Shown: positions 21,345-32,610, counted from the stretch's first letter. The stretch is DNA of 64,000 bases from Adiantum capillus-veneris (GCA_014529385.2 CM043956.1:64176620-64240619); one strand, 5' to 3'. The notes: generated by a model not told the origin, from the letters alone. Translations and numbers: made by a program.

Positions 21345-23951
21345 TCACACAATGAGCACATAGTCGAAGTCATCCAGCTGCGGATTCTGCGTATGTTCAT
21401 GTTCAGGTGGCAAAAACGAGCCTGTGCTACGAACCTTAGCATGCTGTTCAGCTGCCTGCTGAAAGGAATTCACCAATTGTTGCAACTCCAGCTTCCTTGC
21501 TGCCAGCTGTCTCTCAGTTATTGGTCTCCTCAATCCTAGGCATAAAAATCCAGCTCCCACTAACAAAATGCCAAGAACAAGCAGGCAGGCAGAGAATATA
21601 GAGAATGTATAGGGAGCTCCCGAGCTTCCCGGAATTCCATCCACGTTTATACCAAATAAACCGGTAATTATGGAGAGTATGAGCCCACAGCCTCCAAAAA
21701 CCGTGAGATTGTGCGTAATCCGTACGCTTTTGTCCTACACACAAAACAAAATGAAATGAGATCAAACACATTATTATTGCAGAGATTCCTTTGTACGACT
21801 CTTAATTTACTAAAAATACATGAAACAGCTTAGAGTTCACAGATTGACTCTTAAGACCCCCCAGACCCCCACCCCACCCAAAAAAGGGAAAAAAAACTCT
21901 TCCCCTTCCCACTCGTCACTACCACTGATAAGTCAGCTCCTCTTAGGAAAAACTCGTTGAGATTTAACCCCCATCCACTTCCAACCTTCATTCTCCTCGA
22001 CCTTTATTGTACCTATATTACATACTAAAGCATGCTCATTTTCGCAAGATGTTGCCCTCTCTTTCCTCTTAATGTGAGAGATTTACATGCTATACTTTTT
22101 TTGATATGAAGCTCTCTCTGGCTCGAGCCGATACACACACTGAGAAGGTAGTAGTACGAGCACCCAAGGCAGCTCAGACAGCATAAAAGACCGCACCAGG
22201 CATTTACTAGTTTAAGGCGGCTACGACCTCTTTCATGGTGATAGGTCTTCACTGGCACTACAAGCCACCTGTTTGGGTTTACCCCCCTGTCCACCCATTC
22301 TCTGATGTAGCCATTGTATATTCTTTGCCACTCATCTTGGGAGAGTCACCCAACATACACTTCACTCTCAAGGTAGGAGTGATACTGTCTGTTGGACAGA
22401 TTTTGAAACTTAAAGAAGGACCATCTTTGCGACCCCTCAATTAAGTTTCTTTCTCTCTCTGCAGTTTTCTGGCTATTACCCACCCGCAAAAACACGTATC
22501 ATCACAAGCACACAAAACCACTTATCACCCACCTGCAAGACAGACCGCACTGCATTTTGCATGGCATCTTGGACTGTAAAAATCCGATCACGCACCGCTT
22601 CTTGTTCGGCAATCATCTCTCTTGTGCCCCTCCTTATAGTTGTGAGTATCTCATGGGTACAGCTGCCTTTCAAATGTTGTGCTAGTTCAAATAAGATTTC
22701 CTCCCGAGCATGTAGAGACCACTTAACTCTTATTACCTGCATACCAAATTTACAGTATTCACGTAAGTGCGAGTTTCAAGCATGCAGTTGTGATGTCTTT
22801 CATCCAGAAACTTTAAGATATGATACCAATTACTGAGTCCTGAATGAGTACTATTTTGTGCTACCAAATAATTGCACGTGCGCGTGCACACACATGTGTG
22901 CACATTGCATAACAAGGTGACTGGCACTAAATCTGTAGAAAAGACAAGGTACAGCATCCCAAGTTATACCTGTGTAGACAATCTTCTGATCTCTTGATTC
23001 ATGATCATGCTCAATAAAGCCAAATCCTCATTTGCCCGCCTACATAACAAAGGCCAAATTATCATGAAGAAAACGTGAAGTGTTCAGCTGCATGTACAGT
23101 AAATAATACATAAAGCATGTGGCATGCCCTTTCTACTGTAGGTACGCATGCACAGTTGCATGTAGGACGCATATGTATGCGCGCGTGTGTACATACATGC
23201 ATAGCTGCATGCCCTTTCTGCTATTTAGCACACAAGCATGATGACCTTGTGAACATCCCAATACAACAATACAACCTGATGTATAATGCGGCAAAACGTA
23301 AGCAGCCATATTCTCAAGTGTCATATTATGTATCAAAATGCCCACCTGTTGACAAATTTCAGTTCAACTTCATCTGCTGCCCCAAAGACGTTCTTTCGAA
23401 ATAGTCTACAAGTTCAAAAGCCTTCATTAAGCAAATCATATGTTTGCATGACAATGAAATAGCCAGTAACTTTTTAGTTATTTGTGCTTGGCTTGCCTAA
23501 CATTTAGTGAAAACCAAAACACTCTAATAAATTATAGGGACAACACATAAGGTAAAAAACAGGACTAGACATAAGTAAAAAACCAAAACCTGTCATCCCA
23601 TCTTGCAAGGCGATTAGCAAGGTGCGCTATCACCTCATAAATTGATTTGGGAGCCTCAGCTCCTCCAGCTCCAATTAATTCCTATAGCAAGAGGAAAAAC
23701 CATATTTTCAAAACCAATAAAGCTTTGCAAATAGGACTTATCGCTAACCCCAGCTTTCATACCTGTACCTCCTCAATTCCAAGAACGTTTAGATTTTGAA
23801 CTGTCCCTTTCACATGTAAGGATGTGACTAGAAACTTTTGTGCTTGCCAAGAACGAACCACCACAGGAACATCCTCTTCATTGTGATGTGGATCACCAAC
23901 AGATTGCCCTAGCAACTCGAAGAGCAGACCACCTGCCACTCGAGTGGGAAC
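21345..23951 (-). CDS. CorA-like magnesium transporter, C-terminal six exons (5' end not seen)
   Basis: Minus-strand exons, in order of translation: 23951-23763, 23681-23590, 23405-23346, 23039-22970, 22736-22533 and 21734-21345 (stop TGA at 21345-21347). All five introns are GT-AG and the phases agree, giving 334 codons. It starts VPTRVAGGLLFELLGQSVGD, continues through the exon with IRVKWSLHAREEILFELAQH, and reaches ITGLFGINVDGIP and a second hydrophobic segment (FSIFSACLLVLGILLVGAGF). This layout fits the plant CorA-like family, a divergent branch of the two-TM CorA/MRS2 magnesium channels; FGIN stands where classical CorA has GMN. No in-frame stop occurs, unlike every neighbour, so the gene looks constrained. 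The first exon opens with an acceptor site, so upstream exons must exist. None is evident in 23952-25089, and retroelements follow. Confidence 0.88.
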
Positions 23952-25089
23952 CTATGTTTTAAAGATATAGGTTTAGCTGTACACACATAATAGTAACGTG
24001 TGTCGCAACTACAAATAAGAGGCAGGTGAGTCCATCATATACGAACAGAAACACAGCAATGAAACTACATTCTATTCTCAAATAGTAAGCGCACGCCCAC
24101 ATGCACGCACATGCGCCTAGTGCATCGGCGCGTGCGCACGCATTATGAGGTAAAAGTTCAGAAATATGACTTTACCATGTAGCTAATGTGTATGCTAGAA
24201 AAAATAATATGGTCCATACACAAATGACAATACTTGTGGCAAACCTCCTAGAGTGAGAAGAAATTGCATATGTTTAGCTGTCATTAAGGCAATGATAGAA
24301 TAGCTGGTGAGAATAACGCCAGATGTGGTTCATGGGCACCCCTCCCCCTTAAAACTCTTGAACGACAACTACACCCCTAAGCCTTGTTTTGTGTCCCCCA
24401 AGTTATCATAGAGTCTTGCACAGCCAAGTGACCTGTGTTCCTAAACATTACGATGGGTTCCAAAGCAGTGTCTAGTAAGTGCAATGGCTCTCCATGTAAA
24501 CACAACTTTAAAGTTAAAAAGGGCAGTTAAGGAATCCTATAAATAGGATCCTAGCCTCATTTGTGAGCTATCTTGTGTGATGACCACAAATAGACTATAG
24601 ACCCTTGGAGGTCCTTGCACGGACAGTGTGGGCCAATCACGGTGACTCACCACTAGAGCTCATCGGATCGTCGTGGGTTTACTCCTAAATAGAAGGTGGT
24701 GGGAATCTATGGCGTGTCTTTTTCTTGTTCTTTGTTTCCATGAATTCTTGTGCATAGTGGTTGATGTGGGCAGGAGTCTCATGCTGATGGAGACCGGCTG
24801 TGCTAGCACCCCTAATGGCACAGCTAGGTTCTTACGGTTGGAGCACGTGATGACGAAGTAGCCCATCATCATTGGTTCTTGAAATATCAACCTCAACATT
24901 AGAGTCACTATACCTAGCTCCAAATTATGGGAAACCTCTCTTGCATGGCTTATTCTATGATATCATTGATTGGATCAGCATTGCTTATGCAGTAGACCCT
25001 TGTACATTGGCTATATAAGCCGCCTCTCTTTTCTCATAATCAACAACTAGAGACTTCTGCTGAGGATGTGTTCATTGTCTTGAATCTAG
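23952..25089. other. Upstream intron of the CorA-like gene, or an older insertion
   Basis: No exon was recognised. Alternating purine-pyrimidine DNA rich in GCGC and TGCA lies at about 24090-24142. From about 24300 the sequence looks like promoter or LTR material: TATAAATAGGA near 24538 and CTATATAAGCC near 25010. No matching second LTR, PBS or PPT was found. It ends CTTGAATCTAG directly before the LTR at 25090. Confidence 0.4.
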
Positions 25090-25879
25090 TGTAACAAACT
25101 GTTGACGTGTCAAAGCCTAAAGAATGGAGCCAACTTACAGATGTGGCTGAGGAGCCTAAACCCTAAGAAGAACAAGTAACAGAAGAAGTGTCACGAAGTG
25201 ATGACGTGGTTGCCCGAGAGCAGAAAACCCTAACCCTAATTTCTGCCAGAAACCCTAACTGCTGAAACCCTAATTCTGGAAACCCTAACCCTAAAACCTG
25301 CAAACCCTAATTCTGGAAACCCTAACCCTAAAACCTGCAAACCCTAATTCTGAAAATCCTAACCCTAAAACCTGCAAACCCTAATTCTGGAAACCCTAAC
25401 CCTAAAACTGCAACAGAGTGACTGATTTCCGAAAATTGCGCTGGCATGATGACGTGGCAGGCTGTACGGATTTCCGTGATTTACGCTTGCAGCTTTTGGC
25501 ATTGCTTTTGGACCAGAAGCTTTTGAGTTTGAAAGCTTTTCATGAAAACTGCTTTTTGGACCAGAAGCTTTTGATTTTGAAAGCTTTTCATGTAAACTGC
25601 TTTTTAGGCCAAGGGCCTTTAAATATGAGGCTAGGCCTCATTCTTTGGCATGCTTCCTAGTGAAGGTGCAGAGTCTAGAGTACCGGCTTGTACTGTGTTG
25701 ATACAATATAAAGAAATACCGAAAGGGGCGCCAAGGTTTGGGGCCAATACTCTCTGGGGTGGAATTCCGCCACTCCGTGTCGCGTGTCGTCTCTCTCTTT
25801 CAGTTCAGTTGTTATTGAAGTGTTAAAAGTCTGTTCAGTCTGTTCTTTTCTATTGGCACGTGGTGCCCGCCTTGTGACA
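25090..25879 (+). repeat. LTR of family B (790 bp), plus orientation
   Basis: Runs TGTAACAAACTG...CTTGTGACA and is followed by a primer binding site. U3 contains telomere-like AAACCCTAA-type repeats (25222-25408) and the block shared with families C and E (25710-25750). Compare 33339-34010, 34465-35075 and the inverted 55400-56050. Confidence 0.9.
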
Positions 25880-26349
25880 GTGGTATCAGAGCATCAAGCG
25901 TGTGCTTTTTTGAAAGCATACCGGTCCTACAAAAGAGCAGACAGAGCAATTGGAATTTTATTTGAGGTATCTTCGCCCTCCGAGGCTGGACCTGTTAGCC
26001 ACTCCCACCCTTCTTCATCGCGCACCGGGCGTGCTTCTATCTTCACCAGTTTGAAGGCTTTTCATGTAAACTGCTTTTCATAGGCCAAGGGCCTTTAAAT
26101 ATGTGCTCAGGGCTCATTCTCTGGCATGCTTCCTGAAGAAGGTGCAGAGTCTGGAGTACCAGCTCGTACTATGTGATGCAATATAAAGAAATACCAAAAG
26201 GGGCGTCAAGGTTTGGGGCCAATACTCTCTGGGGTGGAATTCGCCACTCCGTGTCGCATCTCGTCTCTCTTTCAGTTGTTGTTATTGAAGTGCTAAAAGT
26301 CTGTTCAGTCCGTTCTTTTCTATTGGCACGTGGTGCCCGTCTTGTGACA
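25880..26349 (+). mobile_element. Truncated family B internal region and partial LTR
   Basis: The primer binding site GTGGTATCAGAGC (25880-25892) and about 160 bp of leader match the B copy near 55200-55399. They end abruptly at 26050. There a 3' part of LTR B begins (26051-26349, ending CTTGTGACA). No coding region remains. The structure suggests one large internal deletion. Confidence 0.75.
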
Positions 26350-26447
26350 AGCCGTGTCGAATCAAGTGTGAATTGTGAACTGTTTTGAAGTGAATCTCCG
26401 CTATGTCGCGGTAGAATCTTGACTTGGAGTGTCCAAGTTTGTTACCG
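26350..26447 (+). repeat. 5' LTR remnant of C2 (3' end only)
   Basis: From CCGTGTCGAATCAAGTG to GTTTGTTAC this matches the last ~100 bp of the LTR at 36896-37435. A PBS-like GTGGTATCAAGATTCAGAGC follows from 26449. Confidence 0.8.
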
Positions 26448-26517
26448 TGGTATCAAGATTCAGAGCGCGGCCAATTTCTCTTCTACCGGGAAATCCGATC
26501 CTTTTCTCACGACACTT

Positions 26518-27687
26518 ATGGATTCCAACAAAGAACAGTCGACTTTTTCTGCATTTGGGGATGCGGGAAAAGATCACGAAGAAGATTCGCATGAAGAGTA
26601 CAGCCCACCTCGGCCTACTCTGGCAGAGATTGAAGCGACAAAGATGATGATCAACATTGCGAAGGATCAAAAATATGTAAAATTTTTTACTCAGACATCC
26701 TTCGAAGAAGTGCACACCCAGTGGCAGAACGCCACAGAGCCACCCATCAAACCGGCACTCAAGAAACCTCCTACTCCAAGGATGTTTACAGAACAAGAAT
26801 TAGAAGAGATGGTTGATGCACGGATTAGTCAACTTTTTCACGCGAACAACAAAGCCAAAAAGCACGGCAAAAAGCAGAAGAAAGGAACCGACGTCCCGGG
26901 TTATTTGGTTCGTCAATCTACTTTTGCCTCGGCAAGAAAGCAGAAGAAACGTGTGCGATTTGAAGGAGTATCTAGTTCTTCTTCTTCTTCTTCTTCTAAC
27001 AGTTCTTCTAGCTCTTCTGACTCGAGCAAAGAAAACAAAAAAAAGGGAAAAAGCGAAGCAAAAAGCAAAGCTTCGGAAAGGGCAAGAAGGCAAAGAAGCC
27101 TAAGTTCCGCCTAGTTTTTGACAGTCCTACAGAGGACTCATCCTCAGATAGTTCGAACTCCGATGATCATAGATTTTACGCAAAGAAGAAGCATTTCTAT
27201 AACGCCAACCAGTATGACTTCCTTGAAGATAAAAGCAAGAGAGTTAGAGAATTTAAAGAAGGTGGACAGTCAATTAAGTTTGACACTTTTTTTGGATTCC
27301 GAGATGCTTCGAGGGCTTTGGCCTTCATACAGCAGTTTAACATAGCTTTCTCTAGAGGGCATTACTAAGAGCACTCCAAGATTCGGAGGGCTACCTCTTT
27401 CTTCAAGGGAAATGCTCGAACATGGTGGTCCACCCTTCTACTGAACAAGAAAGCGCTAGTTAAATGGCTGAAATTCAAAAGGCTTTTTATTTCTTCTTGG
27501 CTAACTCGAGAGTACGAGCGAGATATACGAACTGCTTGGAATCATCTTCGGATGGCCAAGAGAGATTCTCTGGACGCATGTTGCGAGAAATTTTGGAGCT
27601 CTTTTCTACCAGCTTCTTCATTTAAGAAGATCTCGTTTACATAACAAATTGAGCCGTTTTGTTGCGGACTTCCTACAGAGATCCTAG
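26518..27687 (+). pseudogene. gag of C2, part 1 (before the copia insertion)
   Basis: Starts at ATG 26518 (MDSNKEQSTFSAFGDAGKD). The first frame runs to 27114 and has a basic, Ser-rich linker. After a frame change near 27110 come EFKEGGQSIKFDTF, ALAFIQQFNIAFSRG, TWWSTLLLNKKAL and WLTREYERDIRTAWNHLRMA, the Retrotrans_gag core. A stop interrupts it after SRGHY. The reading reaches GLPTEI at the insertion point and resumes at 31872. The C1 copy (minus, 56051-57318 and 37436-38719) has the same order. Confidence 0.8.
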
Positions 27688-27906
27688 TGTTACCATATAC
27701 ATGTGGTAGTGATGTGTGTGAACACACTAGGACTGCCGAGGCATTTTTTCCCTCTTTAGGAGGTTTCTTCCCCCGTGTAACGCCCATCACTCTAGGGCTA
27801 TCTATCTTTCCATTGCATACTAAGAAACACACTCTCTATTGTGTGCCTTGAGCTTCCTTCGTCTTCTCCAAGCTGTATGTGTCTCTCTGAAACCCTAATT
27901 CCAACA
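27688..27906 (+). repeat. 5' LTR of the copia element (219 bp)
   Basis: TGTTACCATATACATG...AATTCCAACA. It differs from the 3' copy by a few substitutions and one short indel near 27780. The PBS TTGGTATCAAAGCA follows at 27908-27921. Confidence 0.95.
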
Positions 27907-28230
27907 ATTGGTATCAAAGCAGGTTGCGTCCTCCCGGGCTTAGTCGCCAGCTGCTCCAACATACGCCTGCTCACTTTCTCCGATTTCAGTAAGATTTGCG
28001 AGCGTTCACAGGTCGACAAATATTTCGGGATAGCTCATTTCGGCCTCCGTTTCCACTACAGGCAGTACTGCACAGGCTATTTCGTCATTTTGTGCAGAAT
28101 TTTTGTCAGTGCCGTTTTCTGCATAACATGTGCCTTATAGTCTTCTACGGTTTGTGCTCTATAGCACGTGTTGTTCCCGCTCTGTTTCTCCTATTTTCGG
28201 ACAGTTTTCACATCAGGTGCAACATTTACC

Positions 28231-28530
28231 ATGGCTGACAACAACAACACAGATGTGTTCAAGATGTTTGCTGCTAAGGACAGGTTGGATGGGGACAATT
28301 ACCCTATGTGGGCTTATATGATGCAACATGTTCTTGTGTCAAAAGGTGTCAAAGAGGCTAAGAAGAAAGAGGGTGGTTCCACTGCAAATGCTAGTTCCAC
28401 TACAAATGCAGCCATTGTTGAGTCTTCTGTGAAAGGAGACTATATTGCTGATGTTGATGCAGAATGGGCTTTTAGCGCAGAGTGCACTTACAATCCTGCT
28501 ATCCATGATGCATGCTTGTCGGTTGCTGCA
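28231..28530 (+). pseudogene. Copia gag, internally deleted
   Basis: ATG at 28231 opens MADNNNTDVFKMFAAKDRLD then GDNYPMWAYMMQHVL, the usual start of copia Gag. After about 90 codons it runs straight into the protease region, with no UBN2-like body and no CCHC zinc knuckle. Several hundred bases have therefore been lost. It lies directly after the leader and before the protease motif at about 28548. Confidence 0.8.
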
Positions 28531-30413
28531 GATTCACGTGTGTGTGGTATTTCGACAGTGGTGCTACAAAGCACATTACCTCACATCGTGAATTGTTCAC
28601 CTCTCTCGAGTCTGTCCCTCATGGGAATTCAATCACTTGTGCCAACAATGCCTCTTATCCGGTTCAGGGAGTTGGAAAGATGGTGCTTACTGCTGCAAAT
28701 GGCAGTTCCTTCACACTTGTTGATGCACTTTATGTACCTGGGACCAAGAAGAATCTCTTGTCTGTATCCGCACTTGCTAGACTTGGACTTGTAGTCAAAT
28801 TTGTGGACGACAGATGTACAATTCATGATCTCAGTTTTGGTGATGAAACTTTTGCATCTGGCCTCTTGTGCCGTGGGCTGTATAAGCTCACTTTGTATGA
28901 CAAGTGTGGACAAAATTTTGCAAATGCTGTTGCAGATTCAAGGGCCATTTCAGATGCAAAACTTTGGCATGCACGTTTTGCTCATCTGAATTTTGCCAGT
29001 TTGCTGCGTTTGCAGAAATATGATATGGTTGCTTCTTTGCCGCCTCTTGAAACACTTGTCAAACATGTTTGTGAAGGCTGTATTTTGGGTAAGATGCAGT
29101 GTTCTAAGTTTCCAAAGGATGGTTCAGTTCGGGCCACATGCAGGTTGTAGCTTGTGCATAGTGATGTTTGTGGGTCCATGCAAACTCCATCCTTGGGCAA
29201 TTATCTGTACTTCGTGACTTTCATTGATGATTACTCCAGGCATGCATGGGTATTCCCGCTTAAAGCGAAGTCCGAAGTTTTTATGTGCTTCAAACAATTT
29301 CTGGCTATGGCTAAAAATGTCTCGAAATGTACTATGGGCACCCTCCGTTCCGATCGAGGGGGGGAGTATATGTCGCATGAATTTAATGCATTTCTGGCTA
29401 GTCGTGGGATAAAACACCAATGTACAATGCCTTATACACCTCAGCAAAATGGTGTTGCTGAGAGGAAAAACAGGTCATTGACGGAAATGGCACGATGTAT
29501 GCTCAAAAGTCAAGCTTTGCCGCATTCTTTTTAGCTTGAGGCCATCATGTGTGCCACTTATGTACTTAACAGGTGTCCTACGAAAGCTTTGCAATCTATT
29601 ACTCCATATGAAGCATGGCATGATAGAAAGCCTTCTATTGAGCACATGCGTGTTTTTGGCTGTTTGGCATATGCTTTGGTGCCACAAACACAGCGCAGAA
29701 AATTGGATGATAAGGCTGTCAAATGTATATTTGTTGGTTATAGTGCTAAAAGCAAAGGTTACAGGTTGTATCATCCGCAAACAAAACGTATTTTGGTTTC
29801 ACGGGATGTAGTGTTTGTGGAAGATTCTATTCAGCCCTTGCTGTCATGTACTAGAGACAGTAATGTAAGCTCACAGGACATTTATGACACTTTCTTGCCT
29901 CTTTTCAGTGGTGGAAATACGAATGTAATTTCCAATGAGGCAAATGTACAACCTATGGGGGTTTCTGAAAATGTTACAGATCAGCCTATTACTGATGCAG
30001 ATGTACATGATGTACTTGATGAGGAAAGAGCTGAAAATGAGCACGCTAGAGGTATGCCAAAATGGCTGGTGCACACTTTGCGTGACAGTAAATTGGATGC
30101 ACCTTTGTCTAGTCGTACTCGTTCAAGCTCTCGCCATGCATCTTATCCATCAGATTGTTATGCTTTGGCTGTGTCTAGCTTACATGATGTTGAGGAGCCT
30201 CTGTCTTTTGATGAAGCACAGAATTCAAAAAATTGGATGGCTGCCATGCAATCAGAATATGATGCACTTATAGAAAATGACACATGGACTTTATGTAATT
30301 TGCCTCCTGGCAAAAAGGCCATTGGTACGAAGTGGGTTTACAAGTTGAAACGCAAACCAAATGGTGAGATCGATCGCCATAAGGCTCGACTTGTTGCAAA
30401 GGGTTATGCATAG
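28531..30413 (+). pseudogene. Copia protease and integrase with RT start
   Basis: The protease site WYFDSGATKHIT is intact at about 28548. Pre-integrase follows (LWHARFAHLNF, CEGCILGKMQCS: HHCC zinc site), then the integrase core with FIDDYSRHAWVF, LRSDRGGEYM and PQQNGVAERKNRS carrying the D,D,E residues. TAG codons stop the frame at 29148-29150 and after SQALPHSF near 29534. The last frame (29547-30413) covers the integrase C-terminus and the RT opening (WMAAMQSEYDALIENDTWTL, KWVYKLKRKPNGEIDRHKAR) and ends at another TAG. Confidence 0.88.
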
Positions 30414-31564
30414 CAAAAAGGCATAGATTATGAAGAGACTTTTGCTCCCACTTGTCATATGACTACTGTGCATTTTCTATGTGCATTGGCAGCTCATTTT
30501 GGTTGGGATGTACATCAATCAGACATTGTTACTGCTTTCTTGAATGGTGACATATTTGAGGAAGTTTATGTAACGCAGCCTCGCGGTTTTGTCATAAAAG
30601 GACAAGAGGACAAAGTGTGCAGATGTAAAAAGGCTTTGTATGGGTTGAAGCAATCTCCTCGTGCTTGGTATGAGAAAGCTGACACTCATTTGGTTAAACG
30701 AGGCTTTCGTAACAGTCCAACAGAAAGCACATTGTATGTAAAGCGTGAGGATGATGTACTTCTCATTGTGGTTCTTTATGTCGATGATTTGTTGATGTCA
30801 CTGGACTAAATGAGAGACATATTGTTGAATTTAAGGCTGATTTGAATGCTACTTTCAAGATGAAAGATTTGGCGATCCTGCTGATGTCACTCTTTACCAA
30901 ACTGCTGTTGGTTGCCTCATATATGTATGCAACAAGGCCAGATATTCAGTTTGCAGTCTCACAAGTCAGCAGATTTATGCATAGCCCAGGGTCTAAGCAT
31001 TGGCAGGCTGTCAAGAGGATTTTCCGCTACCTTAGTGGCACTTTACATCTTGGCTTGTTTTATCCCAAGAGGGGATCATTGCCGCCAGACTTACATGCTT
31101 TTTCGGACTCAGATTGGGCTGGTTGTTTTGACACGCGAGTGTCCACAAGTGGTTTTTGTTTCATGCTTGGCAGTTCATGTATATCATGGTTGAGCAAGAA
31201 GCAACCTATTGTGGCCACTTCGAGTTGTGAGGCTGAGTACAGGGCAGTCTTCACAACTATGATTGAGTGTGTATGGCTCAGACGCCTTATGGCTGATTTG
31301 GGTGTTGGACAGGACACTGCCAACACTATCTACGCTGACAGTCAGAGCGGAATAACAATTGCGAGGAACCCAGTTTTTCATGCTCGCACAAAGCACATTG
31401 AGGTGCATTACCACTATGTCAGGGAGAGGCTCTCAGTAGGAGAGATCAGCTTGGCTTATGTGCCAACACAGGACAACCTTGCAGATCTTTTCACAAAGGC
31501 ATTGTCTCGTGAGAATCTTGAAGCTTTCCGAAAATCTTTGGGCTTACTCCCCTTTGTGGACTGA
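30414..31564 (+). pseudogene. Copia reverse transcriptase and RNase H
   Basis: RT motifs are DIVTAFLNGDIFEEVYVTQP, YGLKQSPRAWY and the intact catalytic VLYVDDLLM (about 30770-30796). After a stop near 30809 the sequence jumps from FKMKDL to the TLYQTAVG region, so roughly a hundred codons of RT thumb are deleted and the frame changes. RNase H follows with SDSDWAGCFDTR, SSCEAEYRA, YADSQSGITIA and HIEVHYHYVRE, ending at 31564. Confidence 0.88.
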
Positions 31565-31639
31565 TCATGTCCTTAGGGCATGGCACTTCCCTTTACTCAT
31601 GTGCCAGCTCTCGTTCACCGCATCACTCCAAGGGGGATT

Positions 31640-31866
31640 TGTTACCATATACATGTGGTAGTGATGTGTGTGAACACACTAGGACCGCCGGGGCATTTTT
31701 TCCCTCTTTAGGAGGTTTTTTCCCCTGTGCATTGTATATACGCCCATCACTCTAGGGCCATCTATCTTTCCATTGCATACAAAGAAACACACTCTGTATT
31801 GTGTGCCTTGAGCTTCCTTCGTCTTCTCCAAGCTGTGTGCGTCTCTGTGCAACCCTAATTCCAACA
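31640..31866 (+). repeat. 3' LTR of the copia element (227 bp)
   Basis: Same edges as the 5' LTR (TGTTACC...TTCCAACA), preceded by the polypurine tract and followed by the target duplication CCTAG (31867-31871). Confidence 0.95.
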
Positions 31867-32230
31867 CCTAGATCATTGCTTAGAACAAAAGTCAAATTCT
31901 ATTCAAGAATTGATGGGTCATGCGAAACGGGGTTTTGCCATACATTTAGGTAATTTGACTTACCCCACATATGAGATCATGACTCAGAGAACCGAACAGA
32001 CTTCTAATAATGAAAGTAGAAAGAAGAAGAGTCCCTAAGAAAAGAAAGATAAGGATTCACGACCCCGGCTCACTCTTCCAGAGAGGGCCAACTACATCAA
32101 AGAAGGGAAGTGTTTTGGATGCGGGGAACATGGGCACATCTCCGCGAAGTGCCTTAAAAAGGCACAACAAGAATAGAATGAAGAAAGGCCATAGAGTTCG
32201 AAAGCAACTAAGGAACGTGGACGAAAAGGC
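31867..32230 (+). pseudogene. gag of C2, part 2 with zinc knuckle
   Basis: Resumes after the copia element with DHCLEQKSNSIQELMGHAKR. It carries a zinc knuckle CFGCGEHGHISAKC (32111-32152, CX2CX4HX4C). Stops interrupt it at KKKSP and after AQQE. Confidence 0.8.
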
Positions 32231-32610
32231 AAGATGAACGCAGGACTGGTTCCAGATTGCATGGGTACTGACCTAAGCACGATTGATGAAAGTACACAAC
32301 TTTGCCAAGCTTGGGGCAAAGTGAAAGATCAAGAAGCCCTGATTTTCTTTGATGGAGGAGCCAAGGCCAACTTCATTTCACCTAAATTGGCGGCGCGGCT
32401 CGAGATTACACCCGATCGGATGGGACCACAAGCAGAGGCAGTTCTACCTGCACCCGACAGGGACATGGCCATTACACCTGTCATTGGCAAACTTCGGTTG
32501 CATTGTCAAGGGTATTTAAGGCACGAGGACTTTTACATAATACCCTTGGAAGGTTGTGATGTTGTCTTGGGAGTTCCTTGGTACCATAAGAACAACGCCA
32601 TGATGTGAAA
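32231..32610 (+). pseudogene. Aspartic protease of C2
   Basis: The frame 32234-32608 reads LCQAWGKVKDQEALIFFDGG then AKANFISPKLAARLEITPDR. It later has VIGKLRLHCQGYL and GCDVVLGVPWYHKNN. The catalytic triplet is D-G-G (Asp codon 32351-32353) rather than D-S/T-G. The frame ends early and the following linker is shortened, so it is not functional as it stands. Confidence 0.8.

Larger units (their letters stand above)
27688..31866 (+). mobile_element. Ty1/copia element, complete ends, defective inside
   Basis: 5' LTR 27688-27906, PBS at 27908, internal genes, polypurine tract CCAAGGGGGATT (31628-31639) and 3' LTR 31640-31866. CCTAG flanks both sides (27683-27687 and 31867-31871). Joining the flanks restores the C2 gag frame (GLPTEILDHCLEQKS). 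At 4.18 kb it is shorter than usual because most of gag and a piece of RT are missing. Two in-frame TAG codons and frameshifts add to the damage. Confidence 0.95.

Noticed and set aside
22733-22957. 74-codon minus-strand frame as a separate gene
   Set aside because: It overlaps a CorA-like intron and a splice acceptor. The exon reading is better supported.
24538-25089. Promoter and first exon of a plus-strand gene
   Set aside because: TATA-like motifs are present, but no coding sequence follows before LTR B, and A/T-rich DNA gives such motifs by chance.
25222-25408. A real or interstitial telomere
   Set aside because: The repeats sit inside LTR U3 in several dispersed copies, mixed with other units, so they are part of the retroelement.
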